Origin: Gammaproteobacteria bacterium UBA7310
Lineage (GTDB): Bacteria > Pseudomonadota > Gammaproteobacteria > Pseudomonadales > Ketobacteraceae
Direction of reading: 5' to 3'
NCBI GenBank assembly: GCA_002471665.1
Contig: DKQK01000053.1
Span: 1-64,000 of the forward strand
DNA: 64,000 nt
Below are positions 34,475 to 44,169 of this stretch, piece after piece. The position numbers were made by a program, and so were the translations under genes. Position 1 is the stretch's first letter. Every line of letters begins with the position of its first letter. Below the pieces are notes generated by a model. The model saw only the letters and a list, made by a program, of their open reading frames with translations, was not told the DNA's origin and did not search any database.

Positions 34475-37303
34475 CTATTTTTTTGCCAACAGCGGTTTGA
34501 GAAAGCGGCCGGTATGCGAATGTTTCATTTTGGCCACCTCTTCCGGCGTGCCTTCGGCAATAATCTCGCCACCACCACTGCCACCTTCCGGGCCCAGATC
34601 GATGATCCAATCGGCGGTTTTGATGACATCCAGATTGTGCTCGATGATGATGACAGTATTGCCTTTGTCTCGCAATCGGTGCAGTACATTCAGCAGTTGT
34701 TGAATGTCATGAAAGTGCAGTCCGGTGGTGGGCTCATCCAGGATGTACAGTGTTTTCCCGGTATCCCGCTTCGACAGCTCTTTGGACAGTTTAACCCGTT
34801 GCGCTTCACCGCCGGACAGGGTTGTGGCGGATTGGCCGAGGCGTATATAGGAGAGGCCAACGTCCACCAGTGTTTGTAGTTTGCGGGCGATCACCGGCAC
34901 GTTTTCAAAAAACTCCAGGCCATCTTCCACCGTCATTTCCAGTACTTCGCAAATATTCTTGGCTTTGTAACGGACCTCGAGGGTTTCCCTGTTATAACGC
35001 TTGCCTTTGCAGACATCGCAGGGCACGTACATGTCTGGTAGAAAGTGCATCTCTACTTTGATGACACCGTCACCCTGGCAGGCTTCACAGCGGCCGCCTT
35101 TCACATTGAAGCTGAAGCGGCCCGGTGTATAACCCCGGGAACGGGCTTCCTGTGTGCCTGCGAATAATTCCCTTATGGGAGTAAACAGACCGGTATAGGT
35201 GGCGGGGTTGGAGCGGGGTGTGCGTCCTATGGGGCTCTGGTCTATGTCCACCACTTTGTCGAAATGGTCGATGCCATGGAATTCGCTGTAAGGTGCCGGC
35301 TTATGGGTGGTTGCTCCGTTCAACAGAGTGGCCGCCAGTGGGAACAGGGTGCTGTTGATCAGGGTGGATTTGCCGGAACCGGATACACCGGTGACACAGG
35401 TCATCAATCCTACCGGCAGATTCAAATCCACCTGTTTAAGGTTGTTGCCATGTGCGCCTCTGATCTGCAGTTGCTTTTGTGCGTTGGGCTTTACCCGTTG
35501 GGGAGGGATCGCAATGCTTTTACTGCCTTTCAGGTATTGCCCGGTTAGGGATTTGCGGCAGGAGGTGATTTGTTGCAGGCTTCCGGCGCGCAGCACTTCT
35601 CCACCGTGAACGCCGGCACCGGGCCCGATGTCGATGATAAAGTCCGCCGCCCGAATCGCATCTTCATCGTGTTCCACCACGATCACGGTATTGCCCATAT
35701 CGCGCAGTCGGGTGAGGGTTGCCAGCAAGCGCTCGTTATCCCGTTGATGCAGACCAATGGACGGTTCGTCCAGGATGTACAACACGCCCACCAGGCCGGC
35801 GCCTATCTGGCTGGCCAGGCGGATGCGCTGGGCTTCTCCGCCGGATAGGGTTTCGGCTTTGCGATTCAGCGACAGGTAGTCCAGGCCCACGTTCACCAGA
35901 AACTGCAGGCGTTCCCGGATCTCCTTGAGAATTTTCTCTGCGATCTCACCCTTTTTGCCATCCAGCCTGAGGGTTTTGAAATGATCCAGGGCGTCGCCCA
36001 CCGGCAGTTTTACCACTTCCGGTAAGGTCACCGCTTCAATGTAAACATTGCGTGCAGCTCGATTCAGGCGGGAGCCGTGACAGCTCTGGCAATCTGCAAT
36101 GCTTAGGTATTTTGACAGCTCTTCCCGCACCGCATCGGACTCGGTTTCCCGGTAGCGGCGTTCCATATTGGGTATGATGCCCTCAAAAGGATGGTTGCGG
36201 GTGATGACATCGCCCCGGTCATTGAGGTATCGGAAGGGAACCGGGTCGTCGCCGCTGCCGTGCAGAATGATACGGCGCGCTTTCTTGCTGAGTTTGCCGA
36301 AAGGTTTGTCGATATCAAAGCCCACATGGTCAGCCAGCGAATTCAGCATCTGAAAGTAGTAGACACTGCGCCGATCCCAGCCTTTGATGGCCCCTTCGGC
36401 CAGGCTCAGCTCCGCAGACACCACGATCGCATCTTCATCGAAAAACTGGTTAACACCCAGTCCGTCGCAGGTGCTGCAGGCCCCGGCTGGGTTGTTGAAG
36501 GAGAACAGGCGGGGTTCCAGTTCGCTGAGATTGTAGTTGCACACCGGGCAAGCGAACTTGGAGGAAAACAGCAGTGCTTCGCCGGGGTCGTCCATGTTGG
36601 TCACCAGGGCGGTACCTGCAGCCATATTCAAGGCGGTTTCGAAGGATTCTGCCAAGCGTAGCTCCATGCCTTCCTTAACCTTGAAGCGGTCGACCACCAC
36701 CTCGATGGTGTGTTTGCGTTTCTTGTCGATTTTCGGCAGTTGATCCAGGTCCACCACAATGCCGTCGATGCGGGCGCGAATAAAGCCGTCGGCGCGCAGT
36801 TCCTCGAACAGGTGCAGGTGTTCTCCCTTTTTATCCTGAATCACCGGTGCCAGCAGCATGTAGCGTTTGTCGCCGGACAAGGCCATGACGTCGTCCACCA
36901 TTTCGCTGACGGTTTGTGCCTCCAGCGGCAGGTCGTGATCAGGACAGCGGGGCGTGCCCACGCGGGCATAGAGCAGGCGCAGGTAATCGTAGATCTCGGT
37001 AATGGTGCCAACCGTGGAGCGGGGGTTATGGGAAGTGCTCTTCTGTTCGATGGAGATGGCAGGTGAGAGCCCCTCAATGTGATCTACATCGGGCTTTTCC
37101 ATCAGCGACAGGAACTGGCGGGCGTAGGTGGAAAGGGATTCCACGTAGCGGCGCTGGCCCTCTGCATACAGGGTGTCGAATGCCAGGGAAGACTTGCCGG
37201 ACCCAGACAGCCCGGTGATGACAATGAACTTGTCTCTGGGAATGTCCAGGTTGATGTTTTTCAGGTTGTGCGTGCGTGCGCCGCGAACTTGAATGGTGTC
37301 CAT
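34475..37303 (-). CDS. uvrA: excinuclease ABC subunit A
   Basis: UvrA is the damage-sensing ABC ATPase of nucleotide excision repair, acting with UvrB as a dimer on DNA. The 942-residue product has two ABC modules: Walker A GLSGSGKSS at 31-39 and GVSGSGKST in the second half, signatures LSGGEAQRIRLASQIGAG and LSGGEAQRVKLSKEL, and the zinc module CEACQGDGVIKVEMHFLP with CDVCKGK. ATG 37303 gives MDTIQVRGARTHNLKN, the family start; the open frame extends five codons upstream. No convincing LexA box is seen in the 199-base gap to the divergent MFS gene. Confidence 0.97.
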   Translation of the reverse strand: MDTIQVRGARTHNLKNINLDIPRDKFIVITGLSGSGKSSLAFDTLYAEGQRRYVESLSTYARQFLSLMEKPDVDHIEGLSPAISIEQKSTSHNPRSTVGTITEIYDYLRLLYARVGTPRCPDHDLPLEAQTVSEMVDDVMALSGDKRYMLLAPVIQDKKGEHLHLFEELRADGFIRARIDGIVVDLDQLPKIDKKRKHTIEVVVDRFKVKEGMELRLAESFETALNMAAGTALVTNMDDPGEALLFSSKFACPVCNYNLSELEPRLFSFNNPAGACSTCDGLGVNQFFDEDAIVVSAELSLAEGAIKGWDRRSVYYFQMLNSLADHVGFDIDKPFGKLSKKARRIILHGSGDDPVPFRYLNDRGDVITRNHPFEGIIPNMERRYRETESDAVREELSKYLSIADCQSCHGSRLNRAARNVYIEAVTLPEVVKLPVGDALDHFKTLRLDGKKGEIAEKILKEIRERLQFLVNVGLDYLSLNRKAETLSGGEAQRIRLASQIGAGLVGVLYILDEPSIGLHQRDNERLLATLTRLRDMGNTVIVVEHDEDAIRAADFIIDIGPGAGVHGGEVLRAGSLQQITSCRKSLTGQYLKGSKSIAIPPQRVKPNAQKQLQIRGAHGNNLKQVDLNLPVGLMTCVTGVSGSGKSTLINSTLFPLAATLLNGATTHKPAPYSEFHGIDHFDKVVDIDQSPIGRTPRSNPATYTGLFTPIRELFAGTQEARSRGYTPGRFSFNVKGGRCEACQGDGVIKVEMHFLPDMYVPCDVCKGKRYNRETLEVRYKAKNICEVLEMTVEDGLEFFENVPVIARKLQTLVDVGLSYIRLGQSATTLSGGEAQRVKLSKELSKRDTGKTLYILDEPTTGLHFHDIQQLLNVLHRLRDKGNTVIIIEHNLDVIKTADWIIDLGPEGGSGGGEIIAEGTPEEVAKMKHSHTGRFLKPLLAKK

Positions 37304-37502
37304 CTTGATCCCCCGCAAAATAAACCCGCAAGTATAAAGACATTGCCGGATGGGAACTAGCGCTTAAGTGCTCTGTCCAGTTTGCAGAGGATGGGGAGGG
37401 TGGTGGCAAACCATTGGATGGACGGATAGTCGTCAGAGCCTCTACGAGATAGCGGGCATCGGTGGTAGAATTGGCGGCCTGTCTGGGATATTGAAGTTAT
37501 CT

Positions 37503-38882
37503 ATGAATTCGTTTGAAATTCGGGCCACGTGGTCTCTTGCCAGTCTGTTTGCGCTTAGAATGCTGGGATTGTTTATGATCCTGCCGGTATTTGCGCTCTA
37601 TGGGCAGGATCTGGAAGGTGCGACCCCCGCCCTGATCGGTATTGCCATTGGCGCCTATGGGCTGACGCAGGCGTTGTTTCAGATTCCCTTTGGGCTACTG
37701 TCCGATCGCATCGGGCGTAAACCGGTGATTATTGCCGGTTTACTGATTTTTCTGCTGGGCAGCCTGGTGGCGGCGCAAGCCGAGACCATCTATGGGGTGA
37801 TTGCCGGCCGGACCTTGCAGGGGGCTGGCGCCATCGCCAGTGCAATCATGGCCTTGTTGACAGACCTGACCCGTGACGATCAGCGAGCCAAGGCGATGGC
37901 CATGGTGGGGGCCAGTATCGGGATGTCTTTCGCCCTGGCATTGGTTGCCGGGCCTGTGCTGGCCGGTTGGTTTGAGTTACGGGGGCTGTTTCTGTTTACT
38001 GCGGTACTGGCCGGATTTGGTGTGGCGTTGACGGTGTGGGTGGTGCCGGCACCGGATGTTCGTAAGATCTTTCGGGATACCCGCCCTGTTGTGTCCCATT
38101 TCTCTGATGTGCTGCGGGATACCGGGTTGTTACGGCTCGATTTCGGGGTGTTCTGTCTGCATATGGTATTGACCGCCTCCTTTGTGGTGTTACCAGGGTG
38201 GCTGTTGACCAATGCCGATATGGACAAGAACCACCATTGGATGATTTACCTGCCCATTCTTTTCCTGTCTTTTGTCTTAATGTTACCGCTGATGATCGTG
38301 GCGGAAAAAGCCCGCAAGATCAAACAGGTGTTTCTGCTGGCTGTGTTGTTGCTGGGGGGCTCTTTGTTTGCCCTGAGCCAGTGGCATGATAGCCTGTGGC
38401 CTATTGCCATTGGGTTGTTTGTGTTTTTCTGGGGCTTTAACCTGCTGGAAGCGCTGTTACCCTCACTGGTCAGCAAGCTGGCGGCACCCGGATTTAAGGG
38501 AACTTCCATGGGGGTGTATTCCACCTGCCAGTTTCTGGGGGCCTTCGCGGGCGGTGCCGGTGGTGGCTGGCTGCTGGGCCAGTATGGCGATAGTGCAGTC
38601 TACATGGTGGGGGCGGGAATGGTTGCGGTCTGGTTCCTGTTGGCCTGGAGTATGAAGCAGCCCGCTTACCTGCAAAGCGTCACGTTACCGTTGACGCAGA
38701 CGGGTGAACTTGATGCGGGGGTGTGGGCGTCCCGATTGATGGGGGTCACCGGTGTTGAAGAAGCGGTGGTCATCGAAGAAGAAAGAGCAGCCTATTTAAA
38801 AGTGGACAACGCGCGTTTGGATAGAGAACAATTGAAGCAATTGTCTCAGTTGTCTATGCAGAGCCAGGCGGAGCCAGCCTGA
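37503..38882 (+). CDS. MFS transporter, YajR-like, with C-terminal cytoplasmic domain
   Basis: The 459-residue product has about twelve membrane segments and the MFS motif A GLLSDRIGRKPVI between segments 2 and 3. About 70 residues follow the last segment, with a beta-alpha-beta pattern (MGVTGVEEAVVIEEERAAYL), resembling the ferredoxin-like YAM domain of E. coli YajR. Substrate unknown; drug or metabolite export is likely. It lies between divergent uvrA and ssb, as in Pseudomonas. The frame opens far upstream at 37368, but ATG 37503 is the sensible start before the first membrane segment. Confidence 0.88.
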   Translation: MNSFEIRATWSLASLFALRMLGLFMILPVFALYGQDLEGATPALIGIAIGAYGLTQALFQIPFGLLSDRIGRKPVIIAGLLIFLLGSLVAAQAETIYGVIAGRTLQGAGAIASAIMALLTDLTRDDQRAKAMAMVGASIGMSFALALVAGPVLAGWFELRGLFLFTAVLAGFGVALTVWVVPAPDVRKIFRDTRPVVSHFSDVLRDTGLLRLDFGVFCLHMVLTASFVVLPGWLLTNADMDKNHHWMIYLPILFLSFVLMLPLMIVAEKARKIKQVFLLAVLLLGGSLFALSQWHDSLWPIAIGLFVFFWGFNLLEALLPSLVSKLAAPGFKGTSMGVYSTCQFLGAFAGGAGGGWLLGQYGDSAVYMVGAGMVAVWFLLAWSMKQPAYLQSVTLPLTQTGELDAGVWASRLMGVTGVEEAVVIEEERAAYLKVDNARLDREQLKQLSQLSMQSQAEPA

Positions 38883-38940
38883 TCATGGTTGGCAACGTCC
38901 TGAAAACTATCAGTTATGTATCATCAAACCGGAGAATCTC

Positions 38941-39432
38941 ATGGCACAACGCGGAGTGAACAAAGTCATTTTGGTGGGCAATCTCGGCCAGGACCCCGAA
39001 ACCCGTTACATGCCCAGCGGCGGGGCCGTGACCAATGTATCAATTGCTACCAGCGAAACCTGGAAGGATAAGAATTCCGGCCAGATGCAGGAGCGAACAG
39101 AGTGGCACCGTGTGGTGTTCTTCAATCGGTTGGCGGAAATTGCCGGCGAATATCTGAAGAAAGGCGGTAAGGTTTATATTGAGGGTTCCCTGCGCACACG
39201 CAAATGGCAGGATCAGAGTGGTAACGATCGATTCACCACGGAAATCGTCGCCAACGAGATGCAAATGCTGGATTCTCGTGGTGCTGCCGGTGGCGGTGGT
39301 TCTGATGATGGTTTCTCCGGTTACGACCAGATGCCCGAAGCGCAGGGTTCGATGTCCTCGCCGGCCAGCTCCGGTGGCAGCAATAGCCCGTCACCCGCCG
39401 GCTCGGATTTTGAAGACGACATCCCATTCTGA
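38941..39432 (+). CDS. ssb: single-stranded DNA-binding protein
   Basis: SSB coats single-stranded DNA and recruits repair and replication proteins. The 163-residue product has the OB fold (NKVILVGNLGQDPETRYMP, EWHRVVFFNRLAEIAGEYL), a flexible Gly/Ser-rich linker from about residue 115, and the acidic tip DDIPF that binds partners. It sits next to uvrA and the MFS gene, a conserved neighbourhood. Confidence 0.97.
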   Translation: MAQRGVNKVILVGNLGQDPETRYMPSGGAVTNVSIATSETWKDKNSGQMQERTEWHRVVFFNRLAEIAGEYLKKGGKVYIEGSLRTRKWQDQSGNDRFTTEIVANEMQMLDSRGAAGGGGSDDGFSGYDQMPEAQGSMSSPASSGGSNSPSPAGSDFEDDIPF

Positions 39433-39554
39433 GCTCGAGCGTCCCCTCAGGCAATGGGGCCAGACTAACAAAGTATGTTAAGCTCGCCCCTTTGACGTAA
39501 ACTGATAACAATAAATAGAAGTAAAAGGAGAGGGAACGCTTCCATTCCCGAGTC

Positions 39555-40304
39555 ATGAAAGTACGCAATCTGATTCTCGTCGGCGTGTTGTCTTGTGTGG
39601 TGTTCGCCTTTGTCCTGTTTCCGGCCAGTTTGCTGTGGCGTTTGGTTTCCGGCTCCGTCACCGGGTTGCCCGTCCAGGTTGAGCGTGTGGGCGGCACCAT
39701 TTGGGATGGTTTTGCCTATGGCCGCCTGCGCACCTCGTATGTGAACGGCCCGGTGGTAATTGGCTGGGATTTGCGGGGGCTGCGCCTGCTGCTGGGTGAA
39801 GTGGTGCTTGGATTGCGCGTGGAAGGCAGTGATTTCCGCATTCACGGCGCCGGGCACTGGGGTTTGTGGGGCAAAGGTGTTTCGCACCTGAACGGTGACG
39901 TGCAAGCCACCTTGTTGAATCAATCCCTAAGGCAATTCGGTGTTGCGGCCGCTGGTGTGGTCAACGTGGAAGACGTGACCGTGAATCTTTCCGGCAATAC
40001 CATCACCGCAGCCAACGGCTGGATTCGCTGGTCCGGCGGACGTGTGACCGCACCGGGTGCCGGTTCCGGTAATCCACTTGACTTTCCGCCGGTGAATGGC
40101 GAGGTGCGCGAGGATGCCGGTAACCTCTACCTGACCGTCACCGAGGCCAAAGGCAACAAGTTGCTGGCGGAAGTGGGGGTGCTGCCGGAGAAGGGAATCG
40201 GCAGTGTAAAAGCACTGCAACGGGTGCTCTCTCTGGCAGGGATGAACCCCGGAGGGGACGACGACAAGGTACTGGTAAACATGCAGCAACCGCTTCCTTT
40301 TTAA
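39555..40304 (+). CDS. gspN: type II secretion system protein N
   Basis: GspN is an accessory inner-membrane protein of the type II secretion pathway. The 249-residue product has one N-terminal membrane anchor (about residues 7-27) and a periplasmic domain typical of the family (VQVERVGGTIWDGFAYGRL). It heads a gspN-gspC-gspD cluster. The AGGAG-rich site at 39526-39535 is about 20 bases from the ATG with a GGGAA/TTCCC hairpin between, which may bring it closer. Confidence 0.85.
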   Translation: MKVRNLILVGVLSCVVFAFVLFPASLLWRLVSGSVTGLPVQVERVGGTIWDGFAYGRLRTSYVNGPVVIGWDLRGLRLLLGEVVLGLRVEGSDFRIHGAGHWGLWGKGVSHLNGDVQATLLNQSLRQFGVAAAGVVNVEDVTVNLSGNTITAANGWIRWSGGRVTAPGAGSGNPLDFPPVNGEVREDAGNLYLTVTEAKGNKLLAEVGVLPEKGIGSVKALQRVLSLAGMNPGGDDDKVLVNMQQPLPF

Positions 40305-40448
40305 CGGCGCGCCTTGCTGGCAAAGCATTGTAAGCATTCACTGCTAATCTGTTATTAAAGAGTACGGTCTTATTCGCAACCGGTGAACCTTCAGGTAAAG
40401 TGAGGTTCTTACAACAAGAATAAGAACGCTGAACGTCAGGAGAAGACT

Positions 40449-41405
40449 TTGACAGTGGAAACCCAATTGAATCCTTGGGTGAAAAGAGCCAATTCGGCGG
40501 CTTGTTTGCTGCTGGTGATCATCACAGCCTATGTGTTGGTGAAGCTCGTGTACCTGTTTGTGGATGCTTCTGTCGGTTCCGCACCAACCCTGTACGGCCA
40601 GCAGTCTGATGTCAGTGGTCCTATGGGGCGTCAGGATCAGGTTGATACCTCGGTGATCCCCATGTGGTCCCTGTTTGGTAAAGAGGGGCAAAAAGTCGTT
40701 CAAGAGCAGCCTAAAGACGTTAACGCACCCAAGACCCGCCTCAGTCTGGAGCTGCAGGCCGTGTTTGTGGCGCCAGTGGAAGAGCGATCCACCGCCATGA
40801 TAGCGGAGTCACGCAAGGACAGTGAGCTGTACCATATCGGCGATAAAGTACCAGGTAATGTTACGCTGGCGGCGGTGTACCCGGATCGGGTATTGCTGAA
40901 CCGAAGCGGTCAGCTGGAGGCGCTGTATTTTCCAGAGAACGCCAAAGGCGGCCTGACCCGATCGGACAACCGAAGCGCCAATCCCCGCAGCCGTACCACC
41001 CGTAATCCCCGCACATCGTCCAGCAGCCGAATGCCCAATTCCCGTTCCGGGTTCGGCGGTAACTCGGGTATCGCTACGCAACAGGCGCAGGCGGCAATGG
41101 CACAGCAGATGGTAAGCACCCTGCGCGAGCAGATTCAGCAGGATGCCAGTGAAGTACTGGGCCAGTTCGGCCTGGCATCCAACAATGGCCGGGGTTACCG
41201 GGTGGCGGATAACCCTAATCCCATGCTGGCGGCAATCGGTGCCAAGCCAGGGGATGTGATTCTGTCGGTAAATGGTCGCAGCCTGGGGGATCCGAACCAG
41301 GACGTAGCATTGATAGAGCAGGTGATGCAGGATGGTACGGTGCGGGTTTCCATGGAGCGCAATGGTCGACAATTTGATTCGGAGTACGCCCTTCCGGGGC
41401 TGTAG
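40449..41405 (+). CDS. gspC: type II secretion system protein C
   Basis: GspC is the inner-membrane link to the secretin. The 318-residue product has a short cytoplasmic start, a membrane helix near 16-38, the HR domain (about 90-155; LSLELQAVFVAPVEERSTAM), a long Ser/Arg/Asn-rich linker (about 170-210), and a C-terminal PDZ domain with GAKPGDVILSVNGRSLGDP. It begins with TTG 40449 seven bases after AGGAGA; GTG 40455 is the alternative. The low-complexity linker is unusually long. Confidence 0.9.
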   Translation: MTVETQLNPWVKRANSAACLLLVIITAYVLVKLVYLFVDASVGSAPTLYGQQSDVSGPMGRQDQVDTSVIPMWSLFGKEGQKVVQEQPKDVNAPKTRLSLELQAVFVAPVEERSTAMIAESRKDSELYHIGDKVPGNVTLAAVYPDRVLLNRSGQLEALYFPENAKGGLTRSDNRSANPRSRTTRNPRTSSSSRMPNSRSGFGGNSGIATQQAQAAMAQQMVSTLREQIQQDASEVLGQFGLASNNGRGYRVADNPNPMLAAIGAKPGDVILSVNGRSLGDPNQDVALIEQVMQDGTVRVSMERNGRQFDSEYALPGL

Positions 41406-41467
41406 GCAACAGCATGTTATTGGATAGAAAGAATATGAAGAATTGGTGGGTCGGAAGCGAGTTTAAC

Positions 41468-43486
41468 ATGCAGCTAACGCGGAAGCTGATGGCACTATGC
41501 TTAACGGTGATGATGCCGGTTCTGTGCTGGGCAGCCCCCAACGATGAGGGTGCCTGGAAGATCAACATGAAAAAGGCGGATATTCGCACTTTCATTGAAC
41601 AGGTGTCTGACATTACCGGTTACAGCTTTATTGTCGACCCCCGGGTGAAAGGGGAGGTGACGGTGGTTTCCAATACGGAAATGTCATCCAGTGATATCTT
41701 CGACATGTTCCAGAGTGTCCTGCGTATCCATGGTTATGCTTCGGTGAAGACCGGCAATGTAGTTAAGATTGTGCCCACTCAGGGGGCCAAGCAGGAAGAT
41801 CTTCCCCTTGGAGGCAATGGCCTCGGCAATGAAAAAATGGTCACCCGCGTGATACCCGTTGAGAACACCAACGCAACCGAACTGGTGCCGATTCTGCGGC
41901 CCATGGTGCCGCAATACGGCCATCTGGCTGCGGTGAGTTCTGCCAACGCTCTGATCATCAGTGATCACGCCAACAACATCGCCCGCATCATTGAGATCAT
42001 TCGACGCATTGACAGTGCGGAGAGTGAAGAAGTGGAAGTGGTGCAGCTTAAATATGCCTGGGTGGGCGATGTGGTAAAAACACTGGAGCAGTTGACGCCG
42101 GTGGAAACCGGTGCCAAGAAAAGCAGCCGTAACAGTGGCAATGTGCGTGTTCGTGTGGTGGCGGAAGAGCGCACCAATCGGTTGATACTGCGGGGCGAAA
42201 AATCCGCGCGGGCGCGGGTAAAGGCATTATTGGTGGATTTGGATCGGCCGGTGGAAAACAGTGGTTCCACCCAGGTTATTTATTTGCGCCACGCGGAAGC
42301 GGAGAAAGTGGCGGAGATTCTGAGTGCATTGGTGTCGGGGCAGTCCGCCACGGCTTCCAGCCGTAGCACCAGCGCCCGAGGTACGGCGAAGACAGCGGCC
42401 ACCCTGGCAACACCCACCGCCACTGCCGGGGACATCACCATACAGGCGGATGAAACATTGAATGCCCTGATTGTACGGGCGGCACCGGCAGATCTGGCGG
42501 AAATCCGCGATATTGTGGACCAGTTGGATGTGCGCCGCGCACAGGTGCTGATCGAGGCTGCGTTTGTGGAAGTATCCGGTAGTGCCAGTGAGGCGTTGGG
42601 TGTGCAATGGGGCTACGGTGATCCGGCCAATGGGCTAGCGGGGACCAGCCTGGCGACCTCCGGCCAGCTACCTTTATCAGCCATTGCCGGCTTGATTGAA
42701 GGCGGAGAAACCGGCTCCGATACCGGCAGCTTTTCCGGCCTGTTGGCCGGTGGTGCCAATGAAAGTGGTGACGTCAAAATGGGGGTGGTGATCCAGGCAG
42801 TGGAAACTAACCAGAACGCGAACCTGTTGTCTACGCCCAGTATCATGACCCTGGATAATGAAGAAGCTGAAATCATTGTTGGTGAAAATGTTCCCTTTAT
42901 TACAGGTACCAGCTTAAGCAGTAATAATGATAATCCGTTCCAGACCATTGAGCGCCAGGATGTGGGCCTGACCCTGCGGGTGACGCCACAGATTAATGAT
43001 GGCAATGTGGTGCGTTTGCAGTTGGTGCAGGAAGTCTCCAACGTCAGCAATGAAACCATTAGTGGTGCTGCGGATATCTCGACACAGAAACGGTCTGTAA
43101 AGTCGGTGATTCTGGCCAATGATCGAGAGATCATCGTTACTGGCGGGTTGGTGAGGGACGACCTGGAAGAGGTGGTCAGAAAGGTGCCGTTACTGGGGGA
43201 TATTCCCTTGCTGGGTGTGTTGTTCAGAGCCACCGAGCAAAAAGTTACCAAGCGTAATCTGCTTTTATTCCTGCAGCCCACTATTATTCGTGACGATGCC
43301 TCCGCTAACGAGGTGAGCCAGGCCAAGTATGACCAGATGCGCAGCCTGAGCCTCAAGATAGATCAGTATGGGAACATTGAACGGGAGCCTAAATCGGTCT
43401 TCCCGGAAGATGGAAGAGAAGTGCTTCGCAAGGGCCTGCGCTTCGGAGTGCAGGGTGAAACCGACAAAGCAGTGGAAACCGAATAG
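41468..43486 (+). CDS. gspD: type II secretion system secretin GspD
   Basis: GspD forms the outer-membrane channel. The 672-residue product has a signal peptide (MQLTRKLMALCLTVMMPVLC), then N0-N3 periplasmic domains (WKINMKKADIRTFIEQVSDI at the start of N0), and a secretin barrel domain with VPLLGDIPLLGVLFR and LLLFLQPTIIRD. Upstream in-frame ATGs at 41414 and 41435 would bury the signal peptide behind up to 18 residues; I prefer 41468, preceded by GGAAGCGAG. gspE to gspM are absent from this window. Confidence 0.95.
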   Translation: MQLTRKLMALCLTVMMPVLCWAAPNDEGAWKINMKKADIRTFIEQVSDITGYSFIVDPRVKGEVTVVSNTEMSSSDIFDMFQSVLRIHGYASVKTGNVVKIVPTQGAKQEDLPLGGNGLGNEKMVTRVIPVENTNATELVPILRPMVPQYGHLAAVSSANALIISDHANNIARIIEIIRRIDSAESEEVEVVQLKYAWVGDVVKTLEQLTPVETGAKKSSRNSGNVRVRVVAEERTNRLILRGEKSARARVKALLVDLDRPVENSGSTQVIYLRHAEAEKVAEILSALVSGQSATASSRSTSARGTAKTAATLATPTATAGDITIQADETLNALIVRAAPADLAEIRDIVDQLDVRRAQVLIEAAFVEVSGSASEALGVQWGYGDPANGLAGTSLATSGQLPLSAIAGLIEGGETGSDTGSFSGLLAGGANESGDVKMGVVIQAVETNQNANLLSTPSIMTLDNEEAEIIVGENVPFITGTSLSSNNDNPFQTIERQDVGLTLRVTPQINDGNVVRLQLVQEVSNVSNETISGAADISTQKRSVKSVILANDREIIVTGGLVRDDLEEVVRKVPLLGDIPLLGVLFRATEQKVTKRNLLLFLQPTIIRDDASANEVSQAKYDQMRSLSLKIDQYGNIEREPKSVFPEDGREVLRKGLRFGVQGETDKAVETE

Positions 43487-43488
43487 AA

Positions 43489-43508
43489 AAGGGCCCGCTG
43501 GGGCCCTT
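43489..43508. terminator. bidirectional terminator between gspD and the YkgJ-type gene
   Basis: A perfect 8-bp stem AAGGGCCC (43489-43496) and GGGCCCTT (43501-43508) with a 4-base loop between two convergent genes. On the minus strand the stem is followed by TTTT, so termination is better for the minus-strand gene. Confidence 0.65.
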
Positions 43509-43534
43509 CAATGTGTTTGGAGGGCGGCCCTTGT

Positions 43535-43975
43535 TCAGACCATCGGTGCTGCATTCTTCTTCCAGCTCTTCTTCTTAAAGCGCTTATCCCAGCTTTTAAA
43601 GCGCTTGCGGCAGTATTTGTTGAGGTCATCGTAGCCTGAAAAATACAGCTCGCTACCATCTTTGATACTGACATCGTATTCACAATAATCGTTCGTATGA
43701 TCCCGGCAAATCAGGGGCCGTACTTCGTAGATGCCACAGCGGCCATCGTCCAATAGGTGGGTGCACTCGTTAAGCACCAGCAGAAACCAGCCCTCTTCAT
43801 CCTTGAAAATATGAATGTTTTTATGGGAAATCTGCCATAGCAGTAGATCGAAATCCTTCATGGTGGTGGGTTTATCGATATTCTGCGTAACGTACTGGCA
43901 GCATTTGGATTCATAGCAGCGATCGCATTTGTTCTCTGCTTCTGATAGTTCTTTCAGTTTGATTTTTTTAGCCAT
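43535..43975 (-). CDS. YkgJ-type cysteine-cluster protein
   Basis: The 146-residue cytoplasmic protein has the pattern C17-x2-C20-x4-CC (25, 26), then C71, C80, C90 and C98, with CGIYEVRPLICRDH as the central signature of the YkgJ / UPF0153 family, which is thought to bind zinc or an iron-sulfur cluster. The C-terminus is very basic (KRFKSWDKRFKKKSWKK), suggesting contact with nucleic acid or another acidic partner. Function is unknown. It is divergent from the reductase-like gene at 44170. Confidence 0.82.
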   Translation of the reverse strand: MAKKIKLKELSEAENKCDRCYESKCCQYVTQNIDKPTTMKDFDLLLWQISHKNIHIFKDEEGWFLLVLNECTHLLDDGRCGIYEVRPLICRDHTNDYCEYDVSIKDGSELYFSGYDDLNKYCRKRFKSWDKRFKKKSWKKNAAPMV

Positions 43976-44169
43976 AACAATAAGTTAGTGCTCTTTTTGG
44001 TTGGGTGGTGCGACCAGGGTAAGGTTGGATATATGTTTATGTTTTCAGCGTAACGCTATTAGAACAACATGATATAAAAATTACAGCATTAACCCAAATC
44101 AATAGCTTGTGACCCCACAAACCCTGTGTTTATATCCATAGGACTGTCACTAGCGGAGGGACTGACAAC

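Noticed and set aside
37366..37392. CTGTCCAGTTTGCAGA resembling a LexA box near uvrA
   Set aside because: The second half is shifted by one base relative to CTGT-N8-ACAG, so it does not fit the LexA consensus.
44105..44128. TTGTGA with TTATAT/TATATC as promoter of the reductase-like gene
   Set aside because: The -10 match is weak in either spacing, so it is not listed as a feature.
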